NCBI GenBank assembly: GCA_004297945.1
Contig: SCRC01000072.1
Coordinates: 1 to 59,105 of the forward strand
Source of the DNA: Candidimonas sp.
Lineage (GTDB): Bacteria; Pseudomonadota; Gammaproteobacteria; Burkholderiales; Burkholderiaceae_B
Length of the DNA: 59,105 nt
Reading direction: 5' to 3'
Positions 43,774 through 52,850 of this stretch are shown piece by piece (the stretch's first letter is position 1; every line of letters begins with the position of its first letter). The notes beneath the pieces were generated by a model that saw only the letters and a list, made by a program, of their open reading frames with translations, did not search any database and was not told the origin of the DNA. A program made the translations under genes and the position numbers.

Positions 43774-45044
43774 TCCGGAGATACGCCGAAACCACGCGCA
43801 ACGCGTAAGGCTGAATTCAAGCCATCTTCGTGAAAGCCATAACCTGTCCAGGCGCCCGCATGCCATGTGTTGTACACGCCCTGAAGCGATGAAAGCTGCG
43901 TCTGTGCAGCAATGACACTCAGATCGAGAATAGGATGCTCGTACTCGAAGGACGACAGCAGTGTTTCCTGCGCCGGCAAGCTGATGGGATTCAGGGTGAC
44001 TACCAATGGCGTGCCAAACGGCAGGGGCTGCAACTGATTAACCAGATAGCTTACGCAAACAGGACGGCTGCCGCCCGTCGTATTTGCGCCCAGGTAATTC
44101 CAGGCAGACCATACGCGACGCCGGCGAGGCAACAAAGAAATGTCCGTATGAAGCATCGCCACATTTTTCTGATAGCGTACAGCGCCGAGCACGGCGCGCT
44201 CGCACTCGTCAGGATTTGCCAGCATACGCAGCGTATCCGGCGCATGCGTAGCCATGACAACGGCATCGAATTGCTCGACACCGGAAGACGTCAGTATGGA
44301 AATGCTGCTTGCGCTGCGAGAAATCTGGAGCACCGGAGTGTTCAGGCGCAGATCGCGGATCTCGCGGATCATGCGCTTGACGTATTCACGGCCACCGCCG
44401 ACCACCGTTCTCCATTGGGGACGATTGCGCACTTGCAGCAGCCCGTGATTGGCGCAAAAGCGAAGAAAGGTTGCCGCTGGAAACTTCAGAATATCGGCGG
44501 CGGTGCTGGACCAGATGGCCGACGCCATGGGAAGCAGATAGTTGCGCTGAAACGTGTTGCCATAACCGCCCTGCGCCAACAGCTCGCCCAGAGAGCAGCC
44601 CGTGGTCTCTGCCATGCCAAGATTGTGCTGCGCCGACCCATTGAAACGCATGATATCGCGCAACATGCCAATAAATCGTGGAGAAAAGATATTACTGCGC
44701 TGGGCAAACACGGTATTCAGATCGCTGCCCGCCCATTCCAGCCGGCCATTATCAAGCGACACGGAAAAGCTCATGTCACTAGAGTGTGTGTCAACCCCTA
44801 GCTCGTCAAAGAGGCTGATGAGATTCGGATAAGTGTGATTGTTGAATACCAGGAAGCCGGTATCTACCGGATGCGTCATGCCTTCCAGTGTCACATCTAC
44901 CGTATTGGTGTGGCCGCCAGGATAGCTGGCAGCCTCGAACAAGGTGACCTTGTAGCGCCTGGCCAGCAGATAGGCGCTGGCCAGGCCACTGATGCCCGCG
45001 CCAACCACGGCGACCCGGGCGCCGTAATTAGGTGCGCTATACAT
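43758..45044 (-). CDS. FAD-dependent amine-oxidase-like protein
   Basis: 428 residues from ATG 45044, placed so that the dinucleotide-binding motif VAVVGAGISGLASAYLL falls near residue 10; the upstream frame to 45113 is Arg-rich and unlikely. PGGHTNTVDV and DTGFLVFNNHTYPNL follow, as in the NAD/FAD-binding proteins that travel with DUF1365 and Cfa. It is first in the leftward operon and divergent from the TetR gene, whose operators lie in the 188-bp gap. It may desaturate or oxidise membrane acyl chains; this is unproven. Confidence 0.9.
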   Translation of the reverse strand: MYSAPNYGARVAVVGAGISGLASAYLLARRYKVTLFEAASYPGGHTNTVDVTLEGMTHPVDTGFLVFNNHTYPNLISLFDELGVDTHSSDMSFSVSLDNGRLEWAGSDLNTVFAQRSNIFSPRFIGMLRDIMRFNGSAQHNLGMAETTGCSLGELLAQGGYGNTFQRNYLLPMASAIWSSTAADILKFPAATFLRFCANHGLLQVRNRPQWRTVVGGGREYVKRMIREIRDLRLNTPVLQISRSASSISILTSSGVEQFDAVVMATHAPDTLRMLANPDECERAVLGAVRYQKNVAMLHTDISLLPRRRRVWSAWNYLGANTTGGSRPVCVSYLVNQLQPLPFGTPLVVTLNPISLPAQETLLSSFEYEHPILDLSVIAAQTQLSSLQGVYNTWHAGAWTGYGFHEDGLNSALRVARGFGVSPEWATL

Positions 45045-45206
45045 CAGACGCCTGATGCATCGGCGCCGCGTTTGTGCGCACCACTGCGTGGTGGCAACGC
45101 GGCAGCGAAGCACAAACCCTGCGCTTGGCTGGACGGGGACAACTAAACATTGTGCGCACTCTCAACAATTAGTGATAAGATTGAATCTACTTTAGCGTTA
45201 ACACTA

Positions 45207-45240
45207 TTACTAATCAGTATTTTTATTTACTAATGAGTAT
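45207..45240 (+). promoter_or_regulatory. Tandem palindromic operators for the TetR regulator
   Basis: Two 14-bp copies, ttactaatcagtat (45207-45220) and ttactaatgagtat (45227-45240), differ at one base and are spaced by exactly 20 bp, two helical turns. Each contains an inverted repeat TACTnATnAGTA. They lie between the divergent amine oxidase and TetR genes, where an autoregulating repressor would bind. The second copy contains the ATG at 45233. Confidence 0.72.
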
Positions 45241-45838
45241 TCTAAACCGGTCAAGCTTCAAAGACAAGGCCTTCAAGATGCGCGAAGACGCCATTCTTGA
45301 TGCCACCACAAAAACTCTCGGCGCCAAAGGTTTTGACTTGATGACGATGGACGACATCGCTATCGAAGTCGGTATCTCCAAGCCCAGCCTTTACAAGCAT
45401 TTCAAGTCCAAGGAAGATCTGGTCAGCGAAGCCATGATTCGCCTGCTCGACGGAGCCCTCGAGCATCTCGATAATTTGCCAAAAGAAACAACACCACGGG
45501 GACGATTGAAGGCACTGCTGGAATGGGCGCTAAGGGTGCGGCTGGCCGGAGGCATGCCATTTCTGCCCTCCACCAGCCCCCATGTGCGCAAAATGCTTAC
45601 TCGCAATTTGAGGTATGTCACACGCGTACTCAAGCTACATCACCGGCTCAAGAAAATTGTCGGACAGGGCAAAGCCAAAAATGAGTTCAGTACCAGCCTG
45701 CCCGATGACGTGATTCTGTTCTCTTTTTATTCCCGCACCTGCGACCCCTCGGTGGAATACCTTCAGCTCTATAGCAAGCTCGATGACGATGCCATCGTGC
45801 AGTACATGCTGCGGGTCTGCTTTGAAGGCTTGCAATAG
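45233..45838 (+). CDS. TetR-family transcriptional regulator
   Basis: 201 residues. The N-terminal helix-turn-helix reads MDDIAIEVGISKPSLYKHF near residues 38-57; the remainder is a helical ligand-binding domain with no obvious ligand clue. The start at 45233 lies inside the second operator copy and has no ribosome binding site; Met16 at 45278 is an alternative. It is divergent from the membrane-lipid operon and followed 22 bp later by the photolyase gene, so it probably represses both directions. Confidence 0.88.
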   Translation: MSILNRSSFKDKAFKMREDAILDATTKTLGAKGFDLMTMDDIAIEVGISKPSLYKHFKSKEDLVSEAMIRLLDGALEHLDNLPKETTPRGRLKALLEWALRVRLAGGMPFLPSTSPHVRKMLTRNLRYVTRVLKLHHRLKKIVGQGKAKNEFSTSLPDDVILFSFYSRTCDPSVEYLQLYSKLDDDAIVQYMLRVCFEGLQ

Positions 45839-45860
45839 GCTGGCTCAGAAAACCAAGGTC

Positions 45861-47303
45861 ATGGCTCAATTTGAACGCGGCTTGATGTGGTTTCGACGCG
45901 ACCTGCGTATTGAAGACAATGCAGCGCTGCACCAGGCACTGCATCAATGCCGAACACTTTTCTGCGTCTTCGTCTTTGACACGGATATCCTGGCGACACT
46001 TTCGGCGAATGACAGGCGTGTCGCTTTTATTGATGCCTGCGTCAGCGAGCTGGCTCATGATCTGCAGTCGGCTGGCGCGGGTCTTATCGTTCGCCGTGGC
46101 GCTGCGCGGGAAGTCATCCCCGAGTTGGCAAAGAGCCTTAACGCCGACGCCGTGTTCGCAGTACGAGACTACGAGCCGCAAACGCGTTTACGCGACGATC
46201 GGGTTGGCGCCGCACTCGGGCTTTCAAATCGTCACCTTGTCTTGTGCAAAGATCAGGCCGTTTTCGAAGCAGACGAAATCCTCAACGGCCAGGGCAAGCC
46301 CTATCGCGTGTTCACGGCTTATAAAAACGCGTGGCTCAAGGCACTGCGTCCGGTGCATATCAAAGCGCTTGTCAGCAAACCATTGCTGGGCGCACTGGCG
46401 TCGCCACAAACCCATCTGGCGCAACGCCCTTCTCTCGAAGACATTGGCTTTAGCCATCCCGCAGATCCGATCCCAATCACGGCCGGAAGTCGCGGCGCCC
46501 ACGTGTTGTTTTCCGATTTTCTGCCGCGCCTGGACGCCTACCACGAAAGCCGGGACTTCCCGGCAGTAAAGGGACCAAGCTATCTGTCCGTGCACCTGCG
46601 CTTTGGCACCATTTCCCTGCGCTCCCTGGTGAGAGCCGCATATCCTGCCATGAAGGCAGGCAGCGCCGGCGCTGCCACCTGGCTAAACGAACTGATATGG
46701 CGCGACTTCTACTTCATGATTCTTTATCATTTCCCTCATGTCGCCGGCCACTCGTTCCACTCCGAATATGACGCCATCTCATGGGAGTCCGGGCCGCAGG
46801 CAGAAAGGCTGTTCGACGCTTGGAGCAACGGCCAGACAGGCTATCCTATCGTAGACGCCGCCATGCGCCAGTTGAACCAGACCGGCTATATGCACAACCG
46901 TCTGCGGATGATCGTCGCGAGCTTCCTGACTAAAGACTTGGGTATAGACTGGCGCCGAGGTGAACAGTACTTTGCTCGGCAACTGAACGACTTTGACCTT
47001 GCGGCCAACAATGGCGGCTGGCAATGGGCGGCATCCACCGGTTGCGATGCACAGCCCTACTTTCGCATATTCAATCCCGTCGCGCAGTCGCGCAAGTTTG
47101 ACGCGCAAGGACATTTCATCCGCCGCTATATTCCTGAGCTCGCAGCGCTTTCGGACAAAGATATTCATGCGCCGTGGCTCGCCCAGCCAGTCGCACTGAC
47201 TGACGCCAAAGTAACGCTCGGCGCCAGCTATCCCCTACCCCTTGTCGATCACGGCTCGTCGCGCAAGGTAGCCCTGGCGCGCTATGGAATACTGAAGGGC
47301 TGA
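45861..47303 (+). CDS. phrB: Deoxyribodipyrimidine photolyase (class I)
   Basis: 480 residues starting MAQFERGLMWFRRDLRIED; I chose 45861 since this is the canonical start of the antenna-binding domain and the earlier frame overlaps the TetR gene. The FAD domain shows WLNELIWRDFYFMI, MHNRLRMIVASFLTKDL and NGGWQWAASTGCDAQPYFR. The enzyme repairs cyclobutane pyrimidine dimers using blue light. Its place beside tspO, DUF1365 and cfa genes fits a light-stress regulon under the TetR regulator just upstream. Confidence 0.95.
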   Translation: MAQFERGLMWFRRDLRIEDNAALHQALHQCRTLFCVFVFDTDILATLSANDRRVAFIDACVSELAHDLQSAGAGLIVRRGAAREVIPELAKSLNADAVFAVRDYEPQTRLRDDRVGAALGLSNRHLVLCKDQAVFEADEILNGQGKPYRVFTAYKNAWLKALRPVHIKALVSKPLLGALASPQTHLAQRPSLEDIGFSHPADPIPITAGSRGAHVLFSDFLPRLDAYHESRDFPAVKGPSYLSVHLRFGTISLRSLVRAAYPAMKAGSAGAATWLNELIWRDFYFMILYHFPHVAGHSFHSEYDAISWESGPQAERLFDAWSNGQTGYPIVDAAMRQLNQTGYMHNRLRMIVASFLTKDLGIDWRRGEQYFARQLNDFDLAANNGGWQWAASTGCDAQPYFRIFNPVAQSRKFDAQGHFIRRYIPELAALSDKDIHAPWLAQPVALTDAKVTLGASYPLPLVDHGSSRKVALARYGILKG

Positions 47304-47324
47304 AGCGGCCCGGTCAGCGAGATT

Positions 47325-48011
47325 TCAAGCCAGCCCGATGGCCTTTAATAGCGCCGCGGCGGCTGGCGCCGACGAGGCAGGGTTTTGCCCGGTAATCAGT
47401 AGACCATCCTTCACGACATAAGGTTGCCAGTCAGCAGCCTTGGAATAACTCCCGCCATTTTTGGTGAGCATATCTTCTACCAAAAACGGTACAACCGTTG
47501 TCAAGCCTACAGCAGCCTCTTCGGTATTGGTGAATCCGGTGACTGCCTTGCCCTGCACCACAGATTGGCCATCTGCCGCTTTGGGATGGCGCAGCACGGC
47601 GGGAGCATGACACACAGCAGCAACGGGTTTTCCTGCAGACAGCATTGATTGAATCAGTGTTATCGACGATTTATCTTCGGCCAAATCCCACAACGGGCCG
47701 TGGCCACCAGGATAAAACACAGCATCAAACGTATCCGGAACAATAGAGTCCAGTCGATGCGTGCTGGCCAATTGAGCTTGAGCGGCAAGGTCTTTTTTAA
47801 AACGATCTGTCGCCTCAGTCTGAGAGCCAGGTTCGTCACTCTTGGGGTCAAGCGGAGGCTGGCCACCTAGCGGCGATGCCAACGTGATTGAAATGCCTGC
47901 ATCCTTGAAGACGTAATAAGGTGCGGCAAACTCTTCAAGCCAGAAGCCGGTTTTTTCACCGGTATTGCCGAGCTGGTCGTGCGAGGTCAAAACCATCAGT
48001 ATTTTTTTCAT
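47325..48011 (-). CDS. DJ-1/PfpI type 1 glutamine-amidotransferase-like protein
   Basis: 228 residues. AVCHAPAVL carries the nucleophilic Cys, and PGGHGPLWDL the acidic/His pocket typical of Hsp31-like class members, which act as glyoxalase III or deglycase-like stress enzymes. EEFAAPYYVFKDAG near the N-terminus is also conserved in that group. It is convergent with phrB, 21 bp away, and follows the MDR oxidoreductase on the same strand. Confidence 0.9.
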   Translation of the reverse strand: MKKILMVLTSHDQLGNTGEKTGFWLEEFAAPYYVFKDAGISITLASPLGGQPPLDPKSDEPGSQTEATDRFKKDLAAQAQLASTHRLDSIVPDTFDAVFYPGGHGPLWDLAEDKSSITLIQSMLSAGKPVAAVCHAPAVLRHPKAADGQSVVQGKAVTGFTNTEEAAVGLTTVVPFLVEDMLTKNGGSYSKAADWQPYVVKDGLLITGQNPASSAPAAAALLKAIGLA

Positions 48012-48057
48012 CGTATTCCTTTCAATGTATAAGTAAATGAACCAGTAGCGAGGTGCT

Positions 48058-49092
48058 TTAATCGTTCGCTACGCGAACGATTAGCTTGCCGAAATTCTTT
48101 CCTTCAAGCAGGCCGATGAATGCTTGGGGTGCGTTTTCAAGACCATTGACGACGTCTTCACGAAACTTGATTTGCCCCCTGGCAAGCCAGTCGCTCATCT
48201 GATTGAAGAATTCCCCAAAGCGATGGCCATAGTCCTCATAAATGATGAAGCCCTGCATCTTGAGGCGCTTGGTGAGAATATTTCGGGTCAGTAAACCCAG
48301 GCGATCAGGGCCATCCGGCAATGCGGTATCGTTGTAACGGGCGATCATGCCGCAAACGGGGATGCGCGCACGAGCGTTGAGCAGCGGGAGAACGGCGTCA
48401 AATACAGCGCCGCCGACGTTTTCAAAATAAATATCAATCCCACCTGCACAGGCAGCAGCCAGTTGCTGAGGAAAATCGGTCGCGCGGTGATCAATGCACG
48501 CATCAAAGCACAGTTCCTCGACGACATAACAACATTTTTCCTCGCCGCCGGCAATGCCAACGACGCGACAGCCTTTCAGCTTGGCGATTTGTCCGACTGC
48601 AGAGCCCACCGCGCCACTGGCGGCAGCAACAACGACGGTATCACCGGCCTTTGGCTGGCCAATATCGAGTAGACCCATATAGGCAGTAAAACCAGGCATT
48701 CCAAGTACGCCGAGAGCGAGCGATGGTCGCGCCATGGCAGCATCAAGCTTGTTGAGGCCCGTGCCATCAGAAAGGACATGGCTTTGCCAGCCGTTTTGTC
48801 CGAGAACAAGGTCGCCCGGCTTAAAGTCCGGATGTTGCGACGCTTCAACGCGGGAAACGGTTCCACCGACCATCACTTCCCCCAGCACGACGGGTGCTGC
48901 ATACGACGGGCCATCGCTCATTCGGCCACGCATATACGGGTCCAGCGAGAGGTAGAGCGTGCGCAGCAGCACCTGTCCGGCGGCGGGTGATGCAAGAGTA
49001 CTTTCTTCAAGGCGAAAGTTGTCGGCCGTTGGTGCACCGACTGGACGTGAGTTAAGAATGATGCGGCGATTCAGAGTGGTGCTGTTTGACAT
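48058..49092 (-). CDS. MDR-superfamily NADP-dependent oxidoreductase (CurA/YncB-like)
   Basis: 344 residues from ATG 49092, which has AAGGAAG upstream. SLDPYMRGRMSD near residue 50 is diagnostic of the leukotriene-B4-dehydrogenase/CurA branch of zinc-independent MDR enzymes, and AASGAVGSAVGQIAKLKG supplies the nucleotide-binding loop. These reduce alpha,beta-unsaturated carbonyls with NADPH. With the DJ-1-like gene 46 bp downstream it makes a plausible reactive-carbonyl detoxification pair. Confidence 0.92.
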   Translation of the reverse strand: MSNSTTLNRRIILNSRPVGAPTADNFRLEESTLASPAAGQVLLRTLYLSLDPYMRGRMSDGPSYAAPVVLGEVMVGGTVSRVEASQHPDFKPGDLVLGQNGWQSHVLSDGTGLNKLDAAMARPSLALGVLGMPGFTAYMGLLDIGQPKAGDTVVVAAASGAVGSAVGQIAKLKGCRVVGIAGGEEKCCYVVEELCFDACIDHRATDFPQQLAAACAGGIDIYFENVGGAVFDAVLPLLNARARIPVCGMIARYNDTALPDGPDRLGLLTRNILTKRLKMQGFIIYEDYGHRFGEFFNQMSDWLARGQIKFREDVVNGLENAPQAFIGLLEGKNFGKLIVRVAND

Positions 49093-49204
49093 GATACTTC
49101 CTTGCCGCATGGGCGTAAATACCGTCACGGTCGGCGAACTTGTATGGAGCCGCGTCAGGCTTGAGGTTTCGAACCTAGCCTTCGCAAGCTAGTCTCACGT
49201 TATT

Positions 49205-51655
49205 TTAAATCTTGCCGCGCAAGGTATCTGCCAGAAGCGAAAGAGCGTTGGCAAGCCGTTTTGCCGTTTCCGGCGGCGGCAGAGGAATCTTAAGATGAGG
49301 CGCCGCAGTGGCAGGGTCGAGTTCGATCCAGGGATGCGGTGCAGATGAAGACTCACCAGCAGAGGCCAGGGCTGCAATAAACTGGGTGCCAACCTGCAAC
49401 AACGCAGACCATGGATCGGCGCTCGCTTCGCCCGATGTAACTTCCTGATCCGTCAGCAGTGCGCCGCCCGCGCCGACGTTGTCGGAGGCCGCCGCGATTA
49501 TCGACAGTTCGTCGGTCGCGCCAACGACTATCTTTTCTTCCGCCGCTGCCATCACTTCGCCCTCGCCCATGCGGCCAGTTACGGTCGCCACGTCCTTCAT
49601 GAACCGGCTAAGGCGCGAGCCTCCAAGCGAAATTTCGCCTGTGCTGCCATCGAGGATGCCCGCCGACAGCGAGCGTTTAAACGCGAGCACCGAAAGCATA
49701 CCTTCTTCAATCGTGCCCTTGGCAATGAAATTGACAATCTGCACCGGCTGCTTCTGTCCCATTCGATGAATGCGCCCGATGCGCTGTTCGAGAATCGCCG
49801 GGTTCCACGGCAAATCCATGTTGATGAGGGTCGAGGCGTGTTGCAGATTCAGCCCCGTGCTGCCGGCATCGGTCGACAGAAAAACGCGGCAGTCCGGATC
49901 GTCGCGAAAACGCTCAACAAGCGCGGGCCGCTTGTCCGAGGGCACGCCGCCATGAAAGCTGACATAGCCCAGCCCTCGCGCCTCCAACCGGCTGATGACA
50001 ATATCGTGAGTGCGAACCCATTGCGAAAACACGACAGCCTTGGCTTGCGGCTGGGTGAAGAGATCGTCGAGCAGTGCCGCCAACTCGTCAGCCTTGACGC
50101 CGTGGTCGGATTCCTGATCGAGCAAATAAGTGCTATTGCACGACATCCTCATGTTCTGCAAGGCACAGGTCAGGCGTCGCTGATCTATGTCTGACAAAAA
50201 TTTTGTCTTGCGCCAACGCTGCACGATTTTCGCCACAATGTCAGCGTACTCCTGATGGTAAAACATCTGCATTTCGGTCATCGGCACCAGCAGGTTCCTA
50301 TCGCTGCGGTGCGGCAGTTGCATTAGCACCTCGGATTTACGCCGACGGATCATAATCGGTGCCAGCATCTTGCCAATCTTCTCCAACCCGGTGTAGCCGG
50401 TCACGCGGCCCCCGTCGTCCTTGACCTGATGTTCGTGCAGGAGTTTCCACGTTGGCCCAAGCCGATGTTGGTCGACAAACTGGACAATGGAAATCAGTTC
50501 CTCGAGCTTGTTTTCAAGCGGCGTGCCGGTGAGCGCCATTGCATAGGCGCTATCGACGCGCTTTAACGCCCGCGCTGCAATGGTGCTCCAGTTCTTCACC
50601 CGCTGCGCCTCATCGACGATCACCAATTCCGGGGCCCAAGCTGCGATCAGGTCAATATCCGGCTTGAGTTTCTCGTAATTGGTAATCTTGCAGAAATCAT
50701 CGAGAACATACTCGTTCTGCCGCTGCACGCGCCCGCCGGCCATCACGCGCGCGGCCCTGCCGGAAAAGCGCGCGATCTCGCTCTGCCATTGATATTTAAG
50801 CGAGGTCGGACAGATGACAAGCACCTTGGAGACGCCGAAATGCCGCGCCAGAATTTCCGCCGCCGCGATCGCCTGGATGGTCTTACCCAGCCCCATGTCA
50901 TCTGCGATCAGCGCACGGCCAGCCCTTACTGCGAACAACGCACCCTCAGCCTGGTAGGGGTATAGAGGCACCTTCAGCAGTTTCTTCAGCATGGGATCGA
51001 CCGCGCCGCGCGGGAATAGTTCTTCCAACGCTGCGATCCGCTTCTGCGCATCGCGCCGGCCCGCGATGAAATCGAGCGCATCGTCGTAGGCACGCAACTC
51101 GTGGCCACTTTTTGCCGCCACTGCGAACAACCGCTCCAATCCGTCGAAACGACCCTCTGGCAGTGCCCCGCCGCGCGCCGCGTCGAACAGCAGCGCGGCT
51201 GCCTTCCTCAGCGCTGATGGACACTCCATCCCGACGCGGAAATGGATTGTTCGGCCACCCTCATTACGCAGATACAGCTCGGAAAATGGCGGCTGGTAGC
51301 CGCGTGCAAAGGCGGACTTGGCGCCACGTATCTTCTCGAGTCGGGCCAGCGTGAACTCAATGTGCTTGCAGGTTCCCAGCTCGTTGGTCGCGTAGTCTGG
51401 ACAGGAACAAAAATTGTCACCCGGCTGCAGCCCACGGATCGCCACGCGATAGTGGGTCTTTGACTGCGGGTTGCCCACATGAAAATCCGAGAAGAATGGC
51501 TCGACGCCAAGATTTTCCAGATCGAACGCCTGCTCACGCCCGAATTGCTTGCGCAAGACACGCTGCCAGTCGACTGGCGAAAGTTCGGCTGGAAGATGGG
51601 TTCGAGAGAGAGTTGGAGTCTTGATTGGTTTAGATGTATTGCGCGAAACTTTCAT
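49205..51655 (-). CDS. SWIM-domain SNF2-family helicase
   Basis: 816 residues. CSCPDY followed by GTCKH near residue 83 is a SWIM zinc finger (CxC...CxH). The two RecA-like lobes have ADDMGLGKTIQA (Walker A), VDEAQRVKN (Walker B), ALTGTPLENK, and in lobe 2 STDAGSTGLNLQ and RIGRIHRMGQ. Such bacterial proteins are DNA translocases linked to transcription recycling or repair, with no fixed role. It stands alone 112 bp upstream of the MDR gene. Residues after about 690 are low-complexity. Confidence 0.92.
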   Translation of the reverse strand: MKVSRNTSKPIKTPTLSRTHLPAELSPVDWQRVLRKQFGREQAFDLENLGVEPFFSDFHVGNPQSKTHYRVAIRGLQPGDNFCSCPDYATNELGTCKHIEFTLARLEKIRGAKSAFARGYQPPFSELYLRNEGGRTIHFRVGMECPSALRKAAALLFDAARGGALPEGRFDGLERLFAVAAKSGHELRAYDDALDFIAGRRDAQKRIAALEELFPRGAVDPMLKKLLKVPLYPYQAEGALFAVRAGRALIADDMGLGKTIQAIAAAEILARHFGVSKVLVICPTSLKYQWQSEIARFSGRAARVMAGGRVQRQNEYVLDDFCKITNYEKLKPDIDLIAAWAPELVIVDEAQRVKNWSTIAARALKRVDSAYAMALTGTPLENKLEELISIVQFVDQHRLGPTWKLLHEHQVKDDGGRVTGYTGLEKIGKMLAPIMIRRRKSEVLMQLPHRSDRNLLVPMTEMQMFYHQEYADIVAKIVQRWRKTKFLSDIDQRRLTCALQNMRMSCNSTYLLDQESDHGVKADELAALLDDLFTQPQAKAVVFSQWVRTHDIVISRLEARGLGYVSFHGGVPSDKRPALVERFRDDPDCRVFLSTDAGSTGLNLQHASTLINMDLPWNPAILEQRIGRIHRMGQKQPVQIVNFIAKGTIEEGMLSVLAFKRSLSAGILDGSTGEISLGGSRLSRFMKDVATVTGRMGEGEVMAAAEEKIVVGATDELSIIAAASDNVGAGGALLTDQEVTSGEASADPWSALLQVGTQFIAALASAGESSSAPHPWIELDPATAAPHLKIPLPPPETAKRLANALSLLADTLRGKI

Positions 51656-51966
51656 GCGAGTGGGTCCGTTTCAGGAAAAATTGTACTGAATCAAACCATA
51701 CCACGCTAACGTGGTGCTCAAGCAAGCGATGGTGATGTCGTCACCCAGCGGTCGTCACCCAGCGACAGCTGCACATTGGCCGCCACCAGCGGCGGGATGA
51801 TCTGCGTGTTGATCTGCTCCAAAATACCATCCCCAGAAATCGGCTTTACATTGCATGAGGCTGCTTGACGTCGCCAGGATTTTTAGCGAATTTCGGGATC
51901 TCGTATACAAATGATGTTTTTGGAGGCAAATCGCCCTGCCGTGGTATTGGGATGGTACGCTTGTCT
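51656..51966. other. Intergenic stretch with an ORF remnant
   Basis: About 311 bp separate the helicase start from the SafE-like gene. The minus strand has a start-less open frame at 51718-51882 (see the separate entry). The rest shows no gene, tRNA or clear terminator. The cytochrome oxidase operon follows, so this may be an old junction. Confidence 0.5.
51718..51882 (-). pseudogene. Start-less coding-like fragment, identity unknown
   Basis: Read leftward, the frame between a TAA at 51883-51885 and the TGA at 51718-51720 gives about 54 codons with protein-like composition, including GDGILEQINTQIIPPLV and LSLGDDRWVT. It has no ATG and no upstream gene in frame, so it looks like the 3' end of a broken gene. 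I do not recognise the family, and it could be chance. Confidence 0.35.
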
Positions 51967-52689
51967 TCAGCGCGTCGTACAAACAAACGGCAACCACGCA
52001 TGCAGCCACGAGACTTCAGGCAGCCACGGTGCGATCAGGGTCAGCGCAGCGCTGACCAGCAGCGCGGCCCCAGCGATACGCCGCGCCGCCGGCCGGGCAC
52101 TGAAGCCGGCGAATCGCTGCGCACCGAACGCGGCAAGGAACATGGCCGGCAGGGTGCCCAATCCGAACGCAGCCATCGTCAGTGCACTGCGCACGGCATC
52201 AAGCTGCACCGTCGCGATCAGCAGTACCGTGTAAACGAAGCCACACGGCATGAAACCCCACACCATGCCGAACGCAAACGAGCGTGGCAGCGTCGTCACC
52301 GGTAGCAGCCGGCGCCCTAGCGGTGCGATGTGCAACCACAGGCGCCGGCCGGCACCGAAGCCGATTTCGCGAACGTGCCCGAACGCGACCAGCGCGCCGA
52401 GCAGCAACGCGCCTGCGGCCAGGGCGCGCAGGCCCCGACGCAAGCTGTCGGTATCCAGCAAGCCGAGCAGTCCACCGAACATCCCGCCGAGCAGCAGCCC
52501 GGCCAGGGTGTACGAGGCGACACGACCGAGTTGGTAGCCGACCAGCAGGCGCGGTTGCGGACGGCCGTTGGCGTCCTTGACAGTGGCCATGCCTAGGGCG
52601 GCAGAGATGCCGCCGCACATGACCAGGCAATGGCCGCTGGCAGCGAGGCCCAACAGCAGTGCGGCGCCGATCGTGAGCAAGCCGTTCAT
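51967..52689 (-). CDS. SafE/DsbD-like membrane protein of the cbb3 operon
   Basis: 240 residues, about six membrane helices. GHCLVMCGGISAALGMA at the front is the paired-cysteine signature of the TauE/SafE- or DsbD_2-type proteins that follow ccoS in many cbb3 operons and are thought to help copper or thiol delivery during oxidase assembly. The start overlaps the ccoS stop (ATGA). Confidence 0.85.
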   Translation of the reverse strand: MNGLLTIGAALLLGLAASGHCLVMCGGISAALGMATVKDANGRPQPRLLVGYQLGRVASYTLAGLLLGGMFGGLLGLLDTDSLRRGLRALAAGALLLGALVAFGHVREIGFGAGRRLWLHIAPLGRRLLPVTTLPRSFAFGMVWGFMPCGFVYTVLLIATVQLDAVRSALTMAAFGLGTLPAMFLAAFGAQRFAGFSARPAARRIAGAALLVSAALTLIAPWLPEVSWLHAWLPFVCTTR

Positions 52690-52850
52690 TCGTGCCCTTC
52701 GTCAAGCGCGGGCGGCTCGTCGAGCAGGGGCAGCAGCCGCGGCGTGTCCATGTCTTCGAACTGATCGTGCTCTACCGCCCAGAAGAAAGCAATGCCGGCG
52801 CCGACCAGCAGCACGATCGACAGCGGAATCATCACGACGAGGATGTTCAT
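52686..52850 (-). CDS. ccoS: cbb3 oxidase maturation protein CcoS
   Basis: 54 residues, read by hand from the minus strand because it is too short for routine ORF calling. It starts MNILVVMIPLSIVLLVG, one membrane helix, followed by the family motif FFWAVEHDQFEDMDTP. CcoS is required for cofactor insertion into the oxidase. It overlaps ccoI upstream and the SafE-like gene downstream by 4 bp each. Confidence 0.93.
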   Translation of the reverse strand: MNILVVMIPLSIVLLVGAGIAFFWAVEHDQFEDMDTPRLLPLLDEPPALDEGHE

